Source: Ohtaekwangia sp036786105 (lineage in GTDB: Bacteria; Bacteroidota; Bacteroidia; Cytophagales; Cyclobacteriaceae). From it: a stretch of DNA of 64,000 nt. The stretch is from NCBI RefSeq assembly GCF_036786105.1, contig NZ_DAIQRQ010000019.1:1-64000 (forward strand), in the 5' to 3' direction. Position numbers and translations under genes: made by a program. Of this stretch, positions 35,767 to 43,842 are shown piece after piece. Positions within the stretch are counted from its first letter, which is position 1. Each line of letters starts with the position of its first letter. The notes under the pieces were generated by a model. That model searched no databases. It was given only the letters and a program-made list of their open reading frames with translations, and had not been told where the DNA came from.

Positions 35767-36352
35767 CATTTCATTTTTAAGCTATATATCTATATGCGTG
35801 AATTGCTATAGATGGTGTTGTGCACAATCAATGACGAAAAAAGGTAACCGCCCGCAACAACATAATTGATTTTTTTTATTTTTTCATTCAGGTGCTTGTC
35901 ATTTATGGTGTAAAAGTACGCTGGATACTGAAAAAGGGGGAAGTGTAATAAATATACCGCTTCCCGGAAATACGTTTATAAATACACCAGGTCTCATGTC
36001 AGCACACGGAAATTCCCCACTTTCTATGTGCCGTTGATACAAATTACACGTCAACTCATCGACACATGCTACAAACTCAACCTTTACCGGTATTAAAAAA
36101 CTTATACAAGTTTCCGTTAAGCGCCATGCCTGCTTGCGAGCTACACACACGTATGAATTGACACTGCTTTGTTAACATATTGCTCTTATTTGTAATAGAA
36201 GATAGAACCTCCAGACTCGTCTATCACATGTAATGCGTTACCAGCATGCATCAGAATTACCTTTCAGCGCTGCTATAGTTTTGTGCTATCAAAATCATTT
36301 AATCAGCAAGGTGCTGGTAAGAACTAATCGAAATGAACAAACTATAGCAAAT
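35767..36352. other. Intergenic region upstream of the beta-helix protein
   Basis: About 590 bp without a supported gene. A reverse-strand frame of 83 codons (35899-36150) contains no recognisable protein features. The forward frame from 36233 enters the next gene but the true start is at 36353. The segment near 35870-35890 is a homopolymer-rich T tract. Confidence 0.45.
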
Positions 36353-39325
36353 ATGAAAATGGAATGGATGTCTAAAATTGTCTTAGTGGTGGCTGCGTGT
36401 TTGGTGGTACATTTAGCTTCGGCACAGAACTGTAACTGTAAATATACAGTAGGGCTGACCGAAACAAATGTGGATGGTAAGGCTTTGGGGATTAATCCTG
36501 GCGATGTTGTATGTATACAGGCTGGTAAAAGAAGTGTATTGCGTTTTTCTAATTTTACAGGAAGTGCAACACAACCCATTATAATAAAGAACTGTGGTGG
36601 TGTAGTAGATGTAACCAACGCTGATAAAGGTTATGCAATGTGGTTCTCTGCCAGCCGTTATTTCAGAATTACCGGCACGGGCGATGCCGCTAATAATTAT
36701 GGTATACGCTGTGCTGCTACAAAAAGCGGATCCAACTCATTTGTAGTAACTGACCTGAGTTCGGATGTAGAAGTAGACCATGTTGAGGTATATGGATCAG
36801 GCTTTGCCGGTATGATGATTAAGACCGACCCACGGTGCGATCTTTCTGCTAACCGCGGTGTGTTTACGATGTATAACGTGTCTGTTCACGAAAACTATGT
36901 ACACGATGTAAAAGGAGAAGGGTTCTATATTGGTAACTCTTTTTACAATGGCTGGACAGGTAATACATCTTGCAGCGGCACTACGCTGTATCCTCATGAT
37001 ATTATTGGATGTAAAGTTTATAAGAACATTGTACGCAACAGCGGTGCGGAGGCAATCCAGGTAGGAGCGGCATCTTCCGGTTGCGAAATACATGACAACA
37101 ATGTAGAGCTTTTCGGCCAGGACCCTTTTGCGAGCTATCAGAACAATGGAATTCAGATCGGTCTTGGAACAGGCGGACTGATGTATAACAACGTTGTCAA
37201 AAATGGTCCAGGTAACGGTATCATTGTACAGGGCAAAGCAGATAACATTATTTACAACAACGTGATCATTGGTGCGGGCAGCATTGGTATATATTGCGAT
37301 GATGCTACTACCAGCGGTACACTCGGTTCCGGTTTTTCATTTATCAACAATACTATTATTACACCCGGTAGTGACGGTTTGAAGATCGCTGCAGAACGTG
37401 TTAGCATGAACCACTTTATCAACAACATTATTATCAAGCCGGGTAGCGGTGTCTATGTCAACAAAACAATGACATCGGTTAAGATGGATGAAGCCAACAA
37501 CTACTATAGTGCGAACATTGATGATGTAAAATTTGCAAATGCGGCAGCAGGCGACTATCACCTGTTGAGCACATCGCCGGCGCTGAATAAAGGTGCTTCA
37601 GTATCTACTTATGGTGTAACGTTCGACTTCGATAACAAAGCAAGACCTTCCGGTGGTGTATATGATATAGGTGCATTTGAAATGCAGACCGTTTCAAACA
37701 CAACACCAACCGTGAGTGCCGGGACCGACCAGACTGTTACCCTGCCTACATCAGCGATCACTGTTTCGGGGTCGGCTGCCGATACAGACGGTTCTATTAC
37801 TTCCTATACCTGGACAAAACAAAGCGGTCCTGCTGCAACGCTGACAGGAACAACAACAGCAACATTGTCGGCTTCTTCGCTGGTAGACGGTACCTATACA
37901 TTCAGACTTACAGTACAAGACAACGCAGGTGCTACTGCATCAGACGATGTAACGATTGTGGTGAACAGCGCGCCAGCAGTAAATGCCGGTGCAGATCAGG
38001 TGATAACACTTCCTGTTTCGAGCGTGTCACTTACCGGAACAGCCAGTGATGCAGATGGAACTATCGCCTCTTATACCTGGACACAGCAAAGCGGACCGAG
38101 CGCTACATTATCAGGAACAACGGCTGCTTCATTATCAGCTTCATCGCTCGTGGCCGGTACATATACTTTCAGGCTTACCGTAAGCGATAACGCCGGTGCC
38201 AGCACTTCAGATGATGTGATAGTTACTGTAAATAACGCGCCTGTTGTAAATGCCGGTGCAGATAAAACGATAACACTTCCAACGTCCAGTGTATCACTTG
38301 CCGGAACAGCCAGCGATGCAGACGGAACAATCCGCGCGTATGCCTGGACACTACAGAGCGGCCCGAGTGCAACATTATCAGGAAACACAACGTCTACCCT
38401 GTCGGCAACGGCATTGGTGGCAGGTACCTATACATTCCGACTGACGGTTACTGATAATCTCGGCGCAACAGCATCAGATGATGTTGTGGTAACTGTAAAC
38501 AATGCTGTTGCCGTAGCGACTCCTATATTCCGCATCAACGCGGGTGGTGTGGCGATCAGTGCTACACCCATCAACTGGATATCCGATACACAGGCGGCCA
38601 AGGCCCAGTATCTCGATGCAGCATGTGCTAACTATACTGCGGGTGGTTCTACATGGTCTGGTACAAACACAACCGGTGCCCCTAACAACCTGTTTGGCCC
38701 CAACCGTTATTCACCTGCTTACGGTGGCACTACCATGCAGTGGAATTTTCCGGTGCAGAGTGGCACATACCAGGTAAATCTATACTTTGCCGAAACTCCA
38801 TACGCCGGTGGTGTAAAGGCAGCAGGAGCACGCGTATTCCACGTTGATGCGGAGAGCACACGCATGCTGAGTAACGTAGATATTTATGCAGAAGCCGGTA
38901 TGAATGCGCTGAAGAAGCAGTTTACAATAACCGTTACAGACGGTACACTGGACCTCGACTTTATACGCTCAGTAGGTAATCCGCAAGTAAATGGTATTGA
39001 AATTATTGCGTTGACAGCACAAACTACTACAACTGCCCGCGTAGAGTCTGCAGAAGTACAAACGGCTGCTGTGGAAACTTCTTCATCAATAGAGGCCAGC
39101 CCGAATCCGTTCAGCGATGTGCTTAACCTGACACTCGGTGCGCAACGTGAAAATGTTTCGATCGTGCTGCAGGATATGAGTGGATATGCTGTATTGCAAG
39201 AGCTGCAACAGGATGTATCGGCTGTAACAATCGACTTTAAAACGAAAAGTATTCCTACCGGAGTATATATCATTACTGTAAACGCTGACGGCAATGTGTT
39301 AAAGCAGCGATTGATCAGAAAATAA
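36353..39325 (+). CDS. Secreted beta-helix protein with three PKD-like repeats, malectin and T9SS domains
   Basis: From ATG 36353 the product has 990 residues and a signal peptide ending LASAQ. Residues about 60-440 form a right-handed parallel beta-helix (many asparagine-rich coils such as NNIIYNNVIIGAGSIGIYC and IQIGLGTGGLMYNNVV), as in polysaccharide lyases and chondroitinase-like proteins. Three near-identical PKD/K319L-like domains follow (about 444-715), then a malectin-type carbohydrate-binding domain (about 722-886: RINAGG, NLYFAE, FHVDAE, VNGIEII) and a type A T9SS C-terminal domain (SPNPFSDVLNLTL to the basic LIRK end). A surface or extracellular role in binding or cutting a pectin-like or other polysaccharide is inferred; I cannot identify catalytic residues. 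The upstream 40 codons of the open frame are rejected in favour of the signal peptide start. Confidence 0.88.
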   Translation: MKMEWMSKIVLVVAACLVVHLASAQNCNCKYTVGLTETNVDGKALGINPGDVVCIQAGKRSVLRFSNFTGSATQPIIIKNCGGVVDVTNADKGYAMWFSASRYFRITGTGDAANNYGIRCAATKSGSNSFVVTDLSSDVEVDHVEVYGSGFAGMMIKTDPRCDLSANRGVFTMYNVSVHENYVHDVKGEGFYIGNSFYNGWTGNTSCSGTTLYPHDIIGCKVYKNIVRNSGAEAIQVGAASSGCEIHDNNVELFGQDPFASYQNNGIQIGLGTGGLMYNNVVKNGPGNGIIVQGKADNIIYNNVIIGAGSIGIYCDDATTSGTLGSGFSFINNTIITPGSDGLKIAAERVSMNHFINNIIIKPGSGVYVNKTMTSVKMDEANNYYSANIDDVKFANAAAGDYHLLSTSPALNKGASVSTYGVTFDFDNKARPSGGVYDIGAFEMQTVSNTTPTVSAGTDQTVTLPTSAITVSGSAADTDGSITSYTWTKQSGPAATLTGTTTATLSASSLVDGTYTFRLTVQDNAGATASDDVTIVVNSAPAVNAGADQVITLPVSSVSLTGTASDADGTIASYTWTQQSGPSATLSGTTAASLSASSLVAGTYTFRLTVSDNAGASTSDDVIVTVNNAPVVNAGADKTITLPTSSVSLAGTASDADGTIRAYAWTLQSGPSATLSGNTTSTLSATALVAGTYTFRLTVTDNLGATASDDVVVTVNNAVAVATPIFRINAGGVAISATPINWISDTQAAKAQYLDAACANYTAGGSTWSGTNTTGAPNNLFGPNRYSPAYGGTTMQWNFPVQSGTYQVNLYFAETPYAGGVKAAGARVFHVDAESTRMLSNVDIYAEAGMNALKKQFTITVTDGTLDLDFIRSVGNPQVNGIEIIALTAQTTTTARVESAEVQTAAVETSSSIEASPNPFSDVLNLTLGAQRENVSIVLQDMSGYAVLQELQQDVSAVTIDFKTKSIPTGVYIITVNADGNVLKQRLIRK
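37706..38510 (+). repeat. Three tandem PKD-like coding repeats
   Basis: Three units of about 267 bp (89 codons) run head to tail, each reading V(N/S)AGxDQxxTLP, then GTASDADGTIxSYTWTxQSGPSATLSG, then LVAGTYTFRLTVxDNxGAxxSDDV. Similarity is high at the DNA level as well as in protein, which indicates recent internal duplication or gene conversion. Such repeats are prone to copy-number change and misassembly. Confidence 0.85.
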
Positions 39326-39350
39326 TTTTAGTTTAGCTCATCCATGACAG

Positions 39351-39377
39351 AAGAGGCCACCGAAAGGTGGCTTCTTT
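39351..39377 (+). terminator. Terminator of the beta-helix gene
   Basis: AAGAGGCCACC (39351-39361) pairs with GGTGGCTTCTT (39366-39376) around a GAAA tetraloop, with one G-T pair, then a short T-rich tail. It starts 25 bp after the stop codon. Confidence 0.8.
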
Positions 39378-39400
39378 GCTTTCTGTTTTGGGTAATTATA

Positions 39401-39524
39401 ATTTCGTCATATNNNNNNNNNNNNNNNNNNNNNNNNNNNNNNNNNNNNNNNNNNNNNNNNNNNNNNNNNNNNNNNNNNNNNNNNNNNNNNNNNNNNNNNN
39501 NNNNNNNNNNNNATTTCGTCATAT
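39401..39524. other. Assembly gap flanked by identical 12-mers
   Basis: The 100 N at 39413-39512 are preceded by ATTTCGTCATAT (39401-39412) and followed by the same 12 bases (39513-39524). This is what overlapping contig ends leave behind, so the gap may be spurious. The DNA from 39525 to 39738 shows no gene beyond a 16-codon frame. Confidence 0.85.
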
Positions 39525-39738
39525 TTGGAGAAACAAAGCCCGCCTTTTAAGTGCCGGCATCATGCTAAACTAAACTATATGTATATATTATCGGCAATCA
39601 AGTTCAGCATACTGCTCCGCCGGTATGTAGGAAACGACAAGGCGCATGGCTACCATGAAAAAACTTCTGATAGACAATACATTTTTCTGTGATGGAGGCT
39701 GGTAATGCAGTGATTTGTAATATAGTTAATATGGCATT

Positions 39739-40302
39739 TTGCCAAGACGCAATCATGTGATCAACGGGATTATTAACTCCATTTTCGCCGGCTTCGGAAT
39801 CTTCATTCTGGTTACATCCTTTGTTCGCTTTAAACAGGAGAGCAGAAATAAGTTATTGGCAGGTTTGACAGATACAGCCATAGCTGTAATCAGAGTTATC
39901 GCAATAGGCTTTCTCTTCTTCTGGGCAGCCGGTCAATACGATCTTTATAAAACGGAAGATGGCTATTCTATATTAACCCGGTTTACAGGCCCGTACTGGT
40001 TTGCTTACTTACTTAACCCTTTATATTTTGGAGCACTTCCGCAGATATTGTGGGTAAAACGACTTAATATAAAACCGGTACGCGTAACTATAGCGCTGCT
40101 GCTATTATTCGCGCCTTACTTCCAAAGAATAGTGATCATAATCTCGTCACTGCACCGTGATTATGTTCCGGCAAGTTGGACAATGCTGCCCGGTTATTCG
40201 ATGCTATACGACTTACTGATAACCTTGCTGATAGATCTGCTCACTTTTATAGCAATACTTTTCACCATTCATTTTGTACGGTCGCAATTACGGCGTGGTT
40301 AA
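39739..40302 (+). CDS. Multi-pass membrane protein
   Basis: The 187-residue product has about five hydrophobic segments (residues 10-28, 42-63, 83-105, 115-137 and 152-178), separated by short charged loops. I recognise no family motif. No ATG starts the frame: the first candidate is TTG at 39739 and a GTG at 39757 (giving MINGIINSIFAGFGIF) is equally plausible. The gene lies between an assembly gap and a small convergent membrane ORF whose stop overlaps its own. The composition is close to its neighbours. The function is unknown. Confidence 0.55.
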   Translation: MPRRNHVINGIINSIFAGFGIFILVTSFVRFKQESRNKLLAGLTDTAIAVIRVIAIGFLFFWAAGQYDLYKTEDGYSILTRFTGPYWFAYLLNPLYFGALPQILWVKRLNIKPVRVTIALLLLFAPYFQRIVIIISSLHRDYVPASWTMLPGYSMLYDLLITLLIDLLTFIAILFTIHFVRSQLRRG

Positions 40303-40454
40303 CACTTCTGCTGCAGGCTTTTATTAGTAAGATTATCGTTGGTGACTGTAGGTAGGATTATTTTTACTGTTTTTGCTGCCTTTATGCCTATCCAGATAAA
40401 TCCAGCTACTGCCAGCAGAATCAGAATGATTAATGTTAATTGCCATAACTCTAT
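40299..40454 (-). CDS. Possible single-helix small membrane protein (51 aa)
   Basis: A reverse-strand frame encodes ELWQLTLIILILLAVAGFI, a strong transmembrane helix, followed by a basic stretch WIGIKAAKTVKII and a polar tail ending LQQKC. The hydrophobic-then-basic pattern looks like a genuine inner-membrane microprotein. The only obvious start is a non-standard ATA at 40454; there is no ATG, GTG or TTG before the helix. Its stop overlaps the stop of the forward membrane gene. It could be a real gene with a rare start codon, a decayed gene, or chance. Confidence 0.3.
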   Translation of the reverse strand: MELWQLTLIILILLAVAGFIWIGIKAAKTVKIILPTVTNDNLTNKSLQQKC

Positions 40455-40567
40455 AGTTTGCCTATCTATACAGCTATGAAATTACAGTTCCCTACCAATT
40501 TCATCACTGCGTACCTAATTCCATAAAGATGTCTCCTCACTTACGGGGCGAAAACTAACCATAGCAA

Positions 40568-40999
40568 TTACTTGTTGTTTCCTGCAACGTTCGTTATATC
40601 ACTATGGGCATTGTCGTTGCGTAGCTTACCTGTAACAATTTTGGAAAGCGAAGCAACAATGTCGTCAAATGAGTGAGGTTTTACCAGGTATGCCGCGGCA
40701 CCCAATTGCATACATTGCTCAATATCCATGGGGCTGTTACTGGTGGAGTAGATGATAACCGGTATAGACTTAAGGCGCGGGTCATTCTTGATATCTTTAA
40801 GACATGCCTTTCCATCCATAGCCGGCATGTTGATATCAATAAAAATGAAATCCGGAAGAGTATCAATGCGGTCCAGCATTTCAAGCGCTTCTATGCCTGT
40901 TGTAGCGTTCACGCATTGAATGGTGGGGTCAATTGTTTCAATCACCTCGCAAAAAAAGAGGAAGTCATCAATATCGTCCTCCGCATATAGTATAGTCAT
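40568..40999 (-). CDS. Single-domain response regulator
   Basis: The 143-residue protein is a stand-alone receiver domain. The acidic pocket is in YAEDDIDD (residues 5-12), the phospho-acceptor Asp55 in FIFIDINMPAMDG, the switch Thr/Ser at 85-86 in IIYSTSN, and Lys107 in YLVKPHSF. There is no output domain, so it probably works by protein-protein contact or as a phosphotransfer intermediate, as CheY or Spo0F do. The two orphan kinases at 30451-35656, which lack receivers, are possible partners, but they are several kilobases away and the link is speculative. It has about 20 extra polar residues at the C-terminus. It is monocistronic, with 300 bp upstream. Confidence 0.9.
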   Translation of the reverse strand: MTILYAEDDIDDFLFFCEVIETIDPTIQCVNATTGIEALEMLDRIDTLPDFIFIDINMPAMDGKACLKDIKNDPRLKSIPVIIYSTSNSPMDIEQCMQLGAAAYLVKPHSFDDIVASLSKIVTGKLRNDNAHSDITNVAGNNK

Positions 41000-41298
41000 A
41001 ATAAAAGATATATAGCCAACAGAAGCCTAACACAATAAAAAAATGTGCCAATACTTCCTTCGATTGCAGTCATAGTGATTGCGTATAGAAATATACAATA
41101 CCGTACAGTAGGTGTTTCAACAACAAAGAAAGTAATGTATTATCTGCTACGAAATTAAAGATCGTGATCCAGAAAGCTCCCGTGATCGCACTGGAAAATC
41201 AAGCACTTTTTGATTTTTTGTTACAAGCGATGTTTCCCATTTACATCGGGCAAATATTGTATCCTATACGGTGCTAGCTTGGCAACTATATTTAAGAT
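41000..41298. other. Intergenic region upstream of the response regulator
   Basis: About 300 bp, AT-rich, holding the promoters of the divergent response regulator and the small 41299-41562 gene. I see no gene, strong hairpin or clear promoter match. Confidence 0.4.
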
Positions 41299-41562
41299 AT
41301 GGCTTCGCACGATAAGCTTGAAGGACTTGTTCAAAGTATGAATGATGGCATCCTGGTAGGATTGTATATCGTATCATCTACCGATCGCCAGTTTGTAATT
41401 ACCCGCGTGAACCGCATCGATGTTGATCCACAGAACGAAGCCAATAAATTAATAGCCATCCATCAGCCCGATTATAACGGAAAAATGCTTCAGCAAAACC
41501 CGGTACATCTTACGGATATCGTAGATGTGAGAGTATATAAGCCTCAAGCTGCTGACTTTTAG
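41299..41562 (+). CDS. Small cytoplasmic protein of unknown function (87 aa)
   Basis: The product begins MASHDKLEGLVQSMNDGILVGLYIV and has no signal peptide or membrane helix. It alternates charged and hydrophobic residues in a way that suggests a small alpha/beta or beta-barrel domain (GLYIVSSTDRQFVITRVNRIDVD; LTDIVDVRVYKPQ). I recognise no family. The start at 41299 is the only ATG in a well-formed frame. It stands alone, followed by a repeat-rich stretch before the GH51 gene. Codon use resembles that of neighbouring genes, which supports expression. Confidence 0.5.
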   Translation: MASHDKLEGLVQSMNDGILVGLYIVSSTDRQFVITRVNRIDVDPQNEANKLIAIHQPDYNGKMLQQNPVHLTDIVDVRVYKPQAADF

Positions 41563-41630
41563 CTTCCGGCTGCTGAAAGTATCTGCATGCAGTTCGTGAC
41601 TTCTTCACTTCCGCATGCGTTACTCAACAC

Positions 41631-41773
41631 TCCTTGTTCGTTATTTTAAAAAGCTTCCCATATCCCGACAGCTACTCAGGAGCAGAGTAACACAGATGGG
41701 TTATCGGTTACATGTCTTCATGAGACTTAATTTCAACCTTCGTTGACCGATGTTCCTTGTCCATTATTTTAAA
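41631..41773. repeat. Direct repeats around a palindromic-repeat remnant (copy D)
   Basis: TCCTTGTTCGTTATTTTAAA (41631-41650) and TCCTTGTCCATTATTTTAAA (41754-41773) match at 18 of 20 bases and face the same way. Between them at 41663-41696 is a reverse-oriented, decayed copy of the interspersed repeat (TCCCGACAGCTACTC ... AGAGTAACACAGAT), followed by GGTTATCGGTTAC. The arrangement looks like an element with flanking sequence duplicated. The remaining bases up to 41903 hold no gene. Confidence 0.55.
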
Positions 41774-41903
41774 TTAATAGATATCCCCATTCTAACAAAT
41801 AAAAAAATAATAAGTGTAAAAATGACAAATATTTCAATCGATTGCTTTACTTGCAATGCCCATTTGTTTGGGATACATCTGAATGTTTGATTAAAATAAA
41901 GTA

Positions 41904-43838
41904 ATGATAGATTTCCGTAAATCAACTCTGGCTGTTATAGCCGGTATCGGTTTAATGTTATCGGCAGCAGCACAGCCGAAGAAGATCAGCCCCGATCTGT
42001 TCGGACTTTTTTTCGAAGACATCAACTATGCTGCCGATGGCGGTTTGTATGCAGAGCTGGTGCAAAATCGTTCGTTTGAATATAGTCCTACAGATAGGCA
42101 AGAGTGGGGGCCGTTTTCGTTTTGGGAGTATATCACGCCCGGGTTTTCGTACGGATCGATCCAGGTAGAAACCAACCATCCGGTTAATCCCAATAATCCT
42201 CATTATATAGTTTTGAATGTCGAGCACGTAGGCGATGCAGGTATAGGTATCAAAAATCCCGGGTTTGATGGAATGACGGTAAAGGCTGGCGATACTTATA
42301 CATTGTCGTTTTTAGCCCGACAGTTAACTGGTGCTCCTATATCATTGTCCGTAAGCCTTCAAACTCCGAAGGGAAAAATACTCGCCGAGCAATCACTCTC
42401 CACATCGTCCAGCGATTGGAAGAAATATACTGCCAGTTTAACACCCTCTGCTGCGAGCGACAGTGCATCGCTGGTGATACTGGTTACATCAACCGGTAAG
42501 CTTGCCCTGGATGTGATCTCCTTGTTTCCGGAAAAGACTTTCAAGCGCCGTCCGAATGGTTTACGTGCTGATCTTGCACAGGCGCTGGCGGAGATTAAAC
42601 CGAAATTTATTCGCTTTCCCGGAGGATGCCTTGTGCATGGCGATGGTGTCGGAAATATGTATAAATGGAAAAACACCATCGGCCCGATCGAACAGCGCAT
42701 CGAACAAAAAAATATCTGGGGCTATCACCAGACAGCCGGCCTGGGATATTATGAGTATTTTCAGTTCTGTGAAGATATAGGGGCGAAGCCATTGCCTGTG
42801 TTGCCCGCTGCTGTAAGCTGCCAAAATTCCGGCGGCACCTGGCGTATTGGTAGCACCGGGCAAAAAGCTATTCCGATGGACGACATGCAAAATTATATAC
42901 AGGATGTGCTCGATCTCATTGAGTGGGCGAACGGACCAGCCACTTCCGTGTGGGGAGCGAAACGCGCCGCGGCAGGACACACTGCACCTTTTAACCTGGA
43001 GTATATAGGCATAGGCAATGAAGATAAGATTACACCTGCGTTTGAAGAGCGCTTCAAAATGATATATAGTGCTGTGAAGGCAAAATATCCGCGCATTACC
43101 ATTGTTGGAACGGTGGGGCCTTTTCCGGACGGAGAAGATTTTTCGAAGGGATGGGCGTTTGCAAATAACCTTTCAGTGCCTGTAGTAGATGAGCATTACT
43201 ACAAAGAACCCGAATGGTTCATGGGCCATCTTGATCGCTATGATGCTTACGACCGAAGCAAGTCAAAAGTATATTTAGGTGAATATGCCTCGTGGGGCAA
43301 TACGTTGAAGAATGCTTTGGCCGAGGCGGCCTATATGACATCGCTCGAACGCAATGGCGATGTTGTACACATGGCTTCGTATGCCCCGTTGCTCGCGAAG
43401 AAGAATCATACGCAATGGAAACCGGATATGATCTTTTTTGATAACAACAATATATGCCTCACGCCCAACTACTATGTGCAAAAAATGTTTTCAACCCATC
43501 AGGGCGATGTATACATCCATCGCATAGTCTCTTATAATGCCAAGGATACTACACTGGCTGCATCGTGCGTGCAGGATAATAAAACGGGCGATGTTATTTT
43601 AAAACTGGTCAATACCGGCACGCAAGCCCGGGGTATGAAAATCAACCTGGCGAATTTTAAGAGTATACAACTCACCGCAATACAAACTATATTAACCGGA
43701 GCTTCCGATGCGCAGAATACGTTGGAGAACCCACAGGCTATAGCGCCAGTGGAATCAGTAATAAAAGTCAGCAGGAAGATTGAATATACTGCACCGGCCA
43801 TGTCGCTAACGGTTATCCGGATAAAAACAAGATCATAA
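41904..43838 (+). CDS. Alpha-L-arabinofuranosidase, GH51
   Basis: This secreted enzyme releases arabinofuranose from arabinan or arabinoxylan side chains. The 644-residue product has a signal peptide (LMLSAAAQ), a beta-sandwich/CBM-like insertion (about 85-205) and the GH51 barrel. Landmarks are FGLFFEDINYAADGGLYAELVQNRSFE near the N-terminus, FIRFPGGCLVHG, the acid/base Glu373 in IGIGNED and the nucleophile Glu460 in VYLGEYASWG. The C-terminal 130 residues are the usual beta-sandwich (VILKLVNTG). It is followed 4 bp later by a GH43 gene, so the two are a co-transcribed pair for arabinose-containing polysaccharides. No SusC/SusD pair is nearby. Export to the periplasm is likely; there is no T9SS domain. 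Confidence 0.93.
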   Translation: MIDFRKSTLAVIAGIGLMLSAAAQPKKISPDLFGLFFEDINYAADGGLYAELVQNRSFEYSPTDRQEWGPFSFWEYITPGFSYGSIQVETNHPVNPNNPHYIVLNVEHVGDAGIGIKNPGFDGMTVKAGDTYTLSFLARQLTGAPISLSVSLQTPKGKILAEQSLSTSSSDWKKYTASLTPSAASDSASLVILVTSTGKLALDVISLFPEKTFKRRPNGLRADLAQALAEIKPKFIRFPGGCLVHGDGVGNMYKWKNTIGPIEQRIEQKNIWGYHQTAGLGYYEYFQFCEDIGAKPLPVLPAAVSCQNSGGTWRIGSTGQKAIPMDDMQNYIQDVLDLIEWANGPATSVWGAKRAAAGHTAPFNLEYIGIGNEDKITPAFEERFKMIYSAVKAKYPRITIVGTVGPFPDGEDFSKGWAFANNLSVPVVDEHYYKEPEWFMGHLDRYDAYDRSKSKVYLGEYASWGNTLKNALAEAAYMTSLERNGDVVHMASYAPLLAKKNHTQWKPDMIFFDNNNICLTPNYYVQKMFSTHQGDVYIHRIVSYNAKDTTLAASCVQDNKTGDVILKLVNTGTQARGMKINLANFKSIQLTAIQTILTGASDAQNTLENPQAIAPVESVIKVSRKIEYTAPAMSLTVIRIKTRS

Positions 43839-43842
43839 AACA

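Noticed and set aside
35899..36150. Reverse-strand ORF of 83 codons
   Set aside because: No signal, helix or motif; cysteines and prolines are scattered as in random translation.
37706..38510. Regular repeats that could be mistaken for a CRISPR array
   Set aside because: Units are 267 bp, in frame, and encode PKD-like domains; there are no short repeat-spacer units.
39649..39704. Tiny ORF starting MKKLLIDNTFF
   Set aside because: Only 16 codons with no context beyond an ATG and a poly-A; likely chance.
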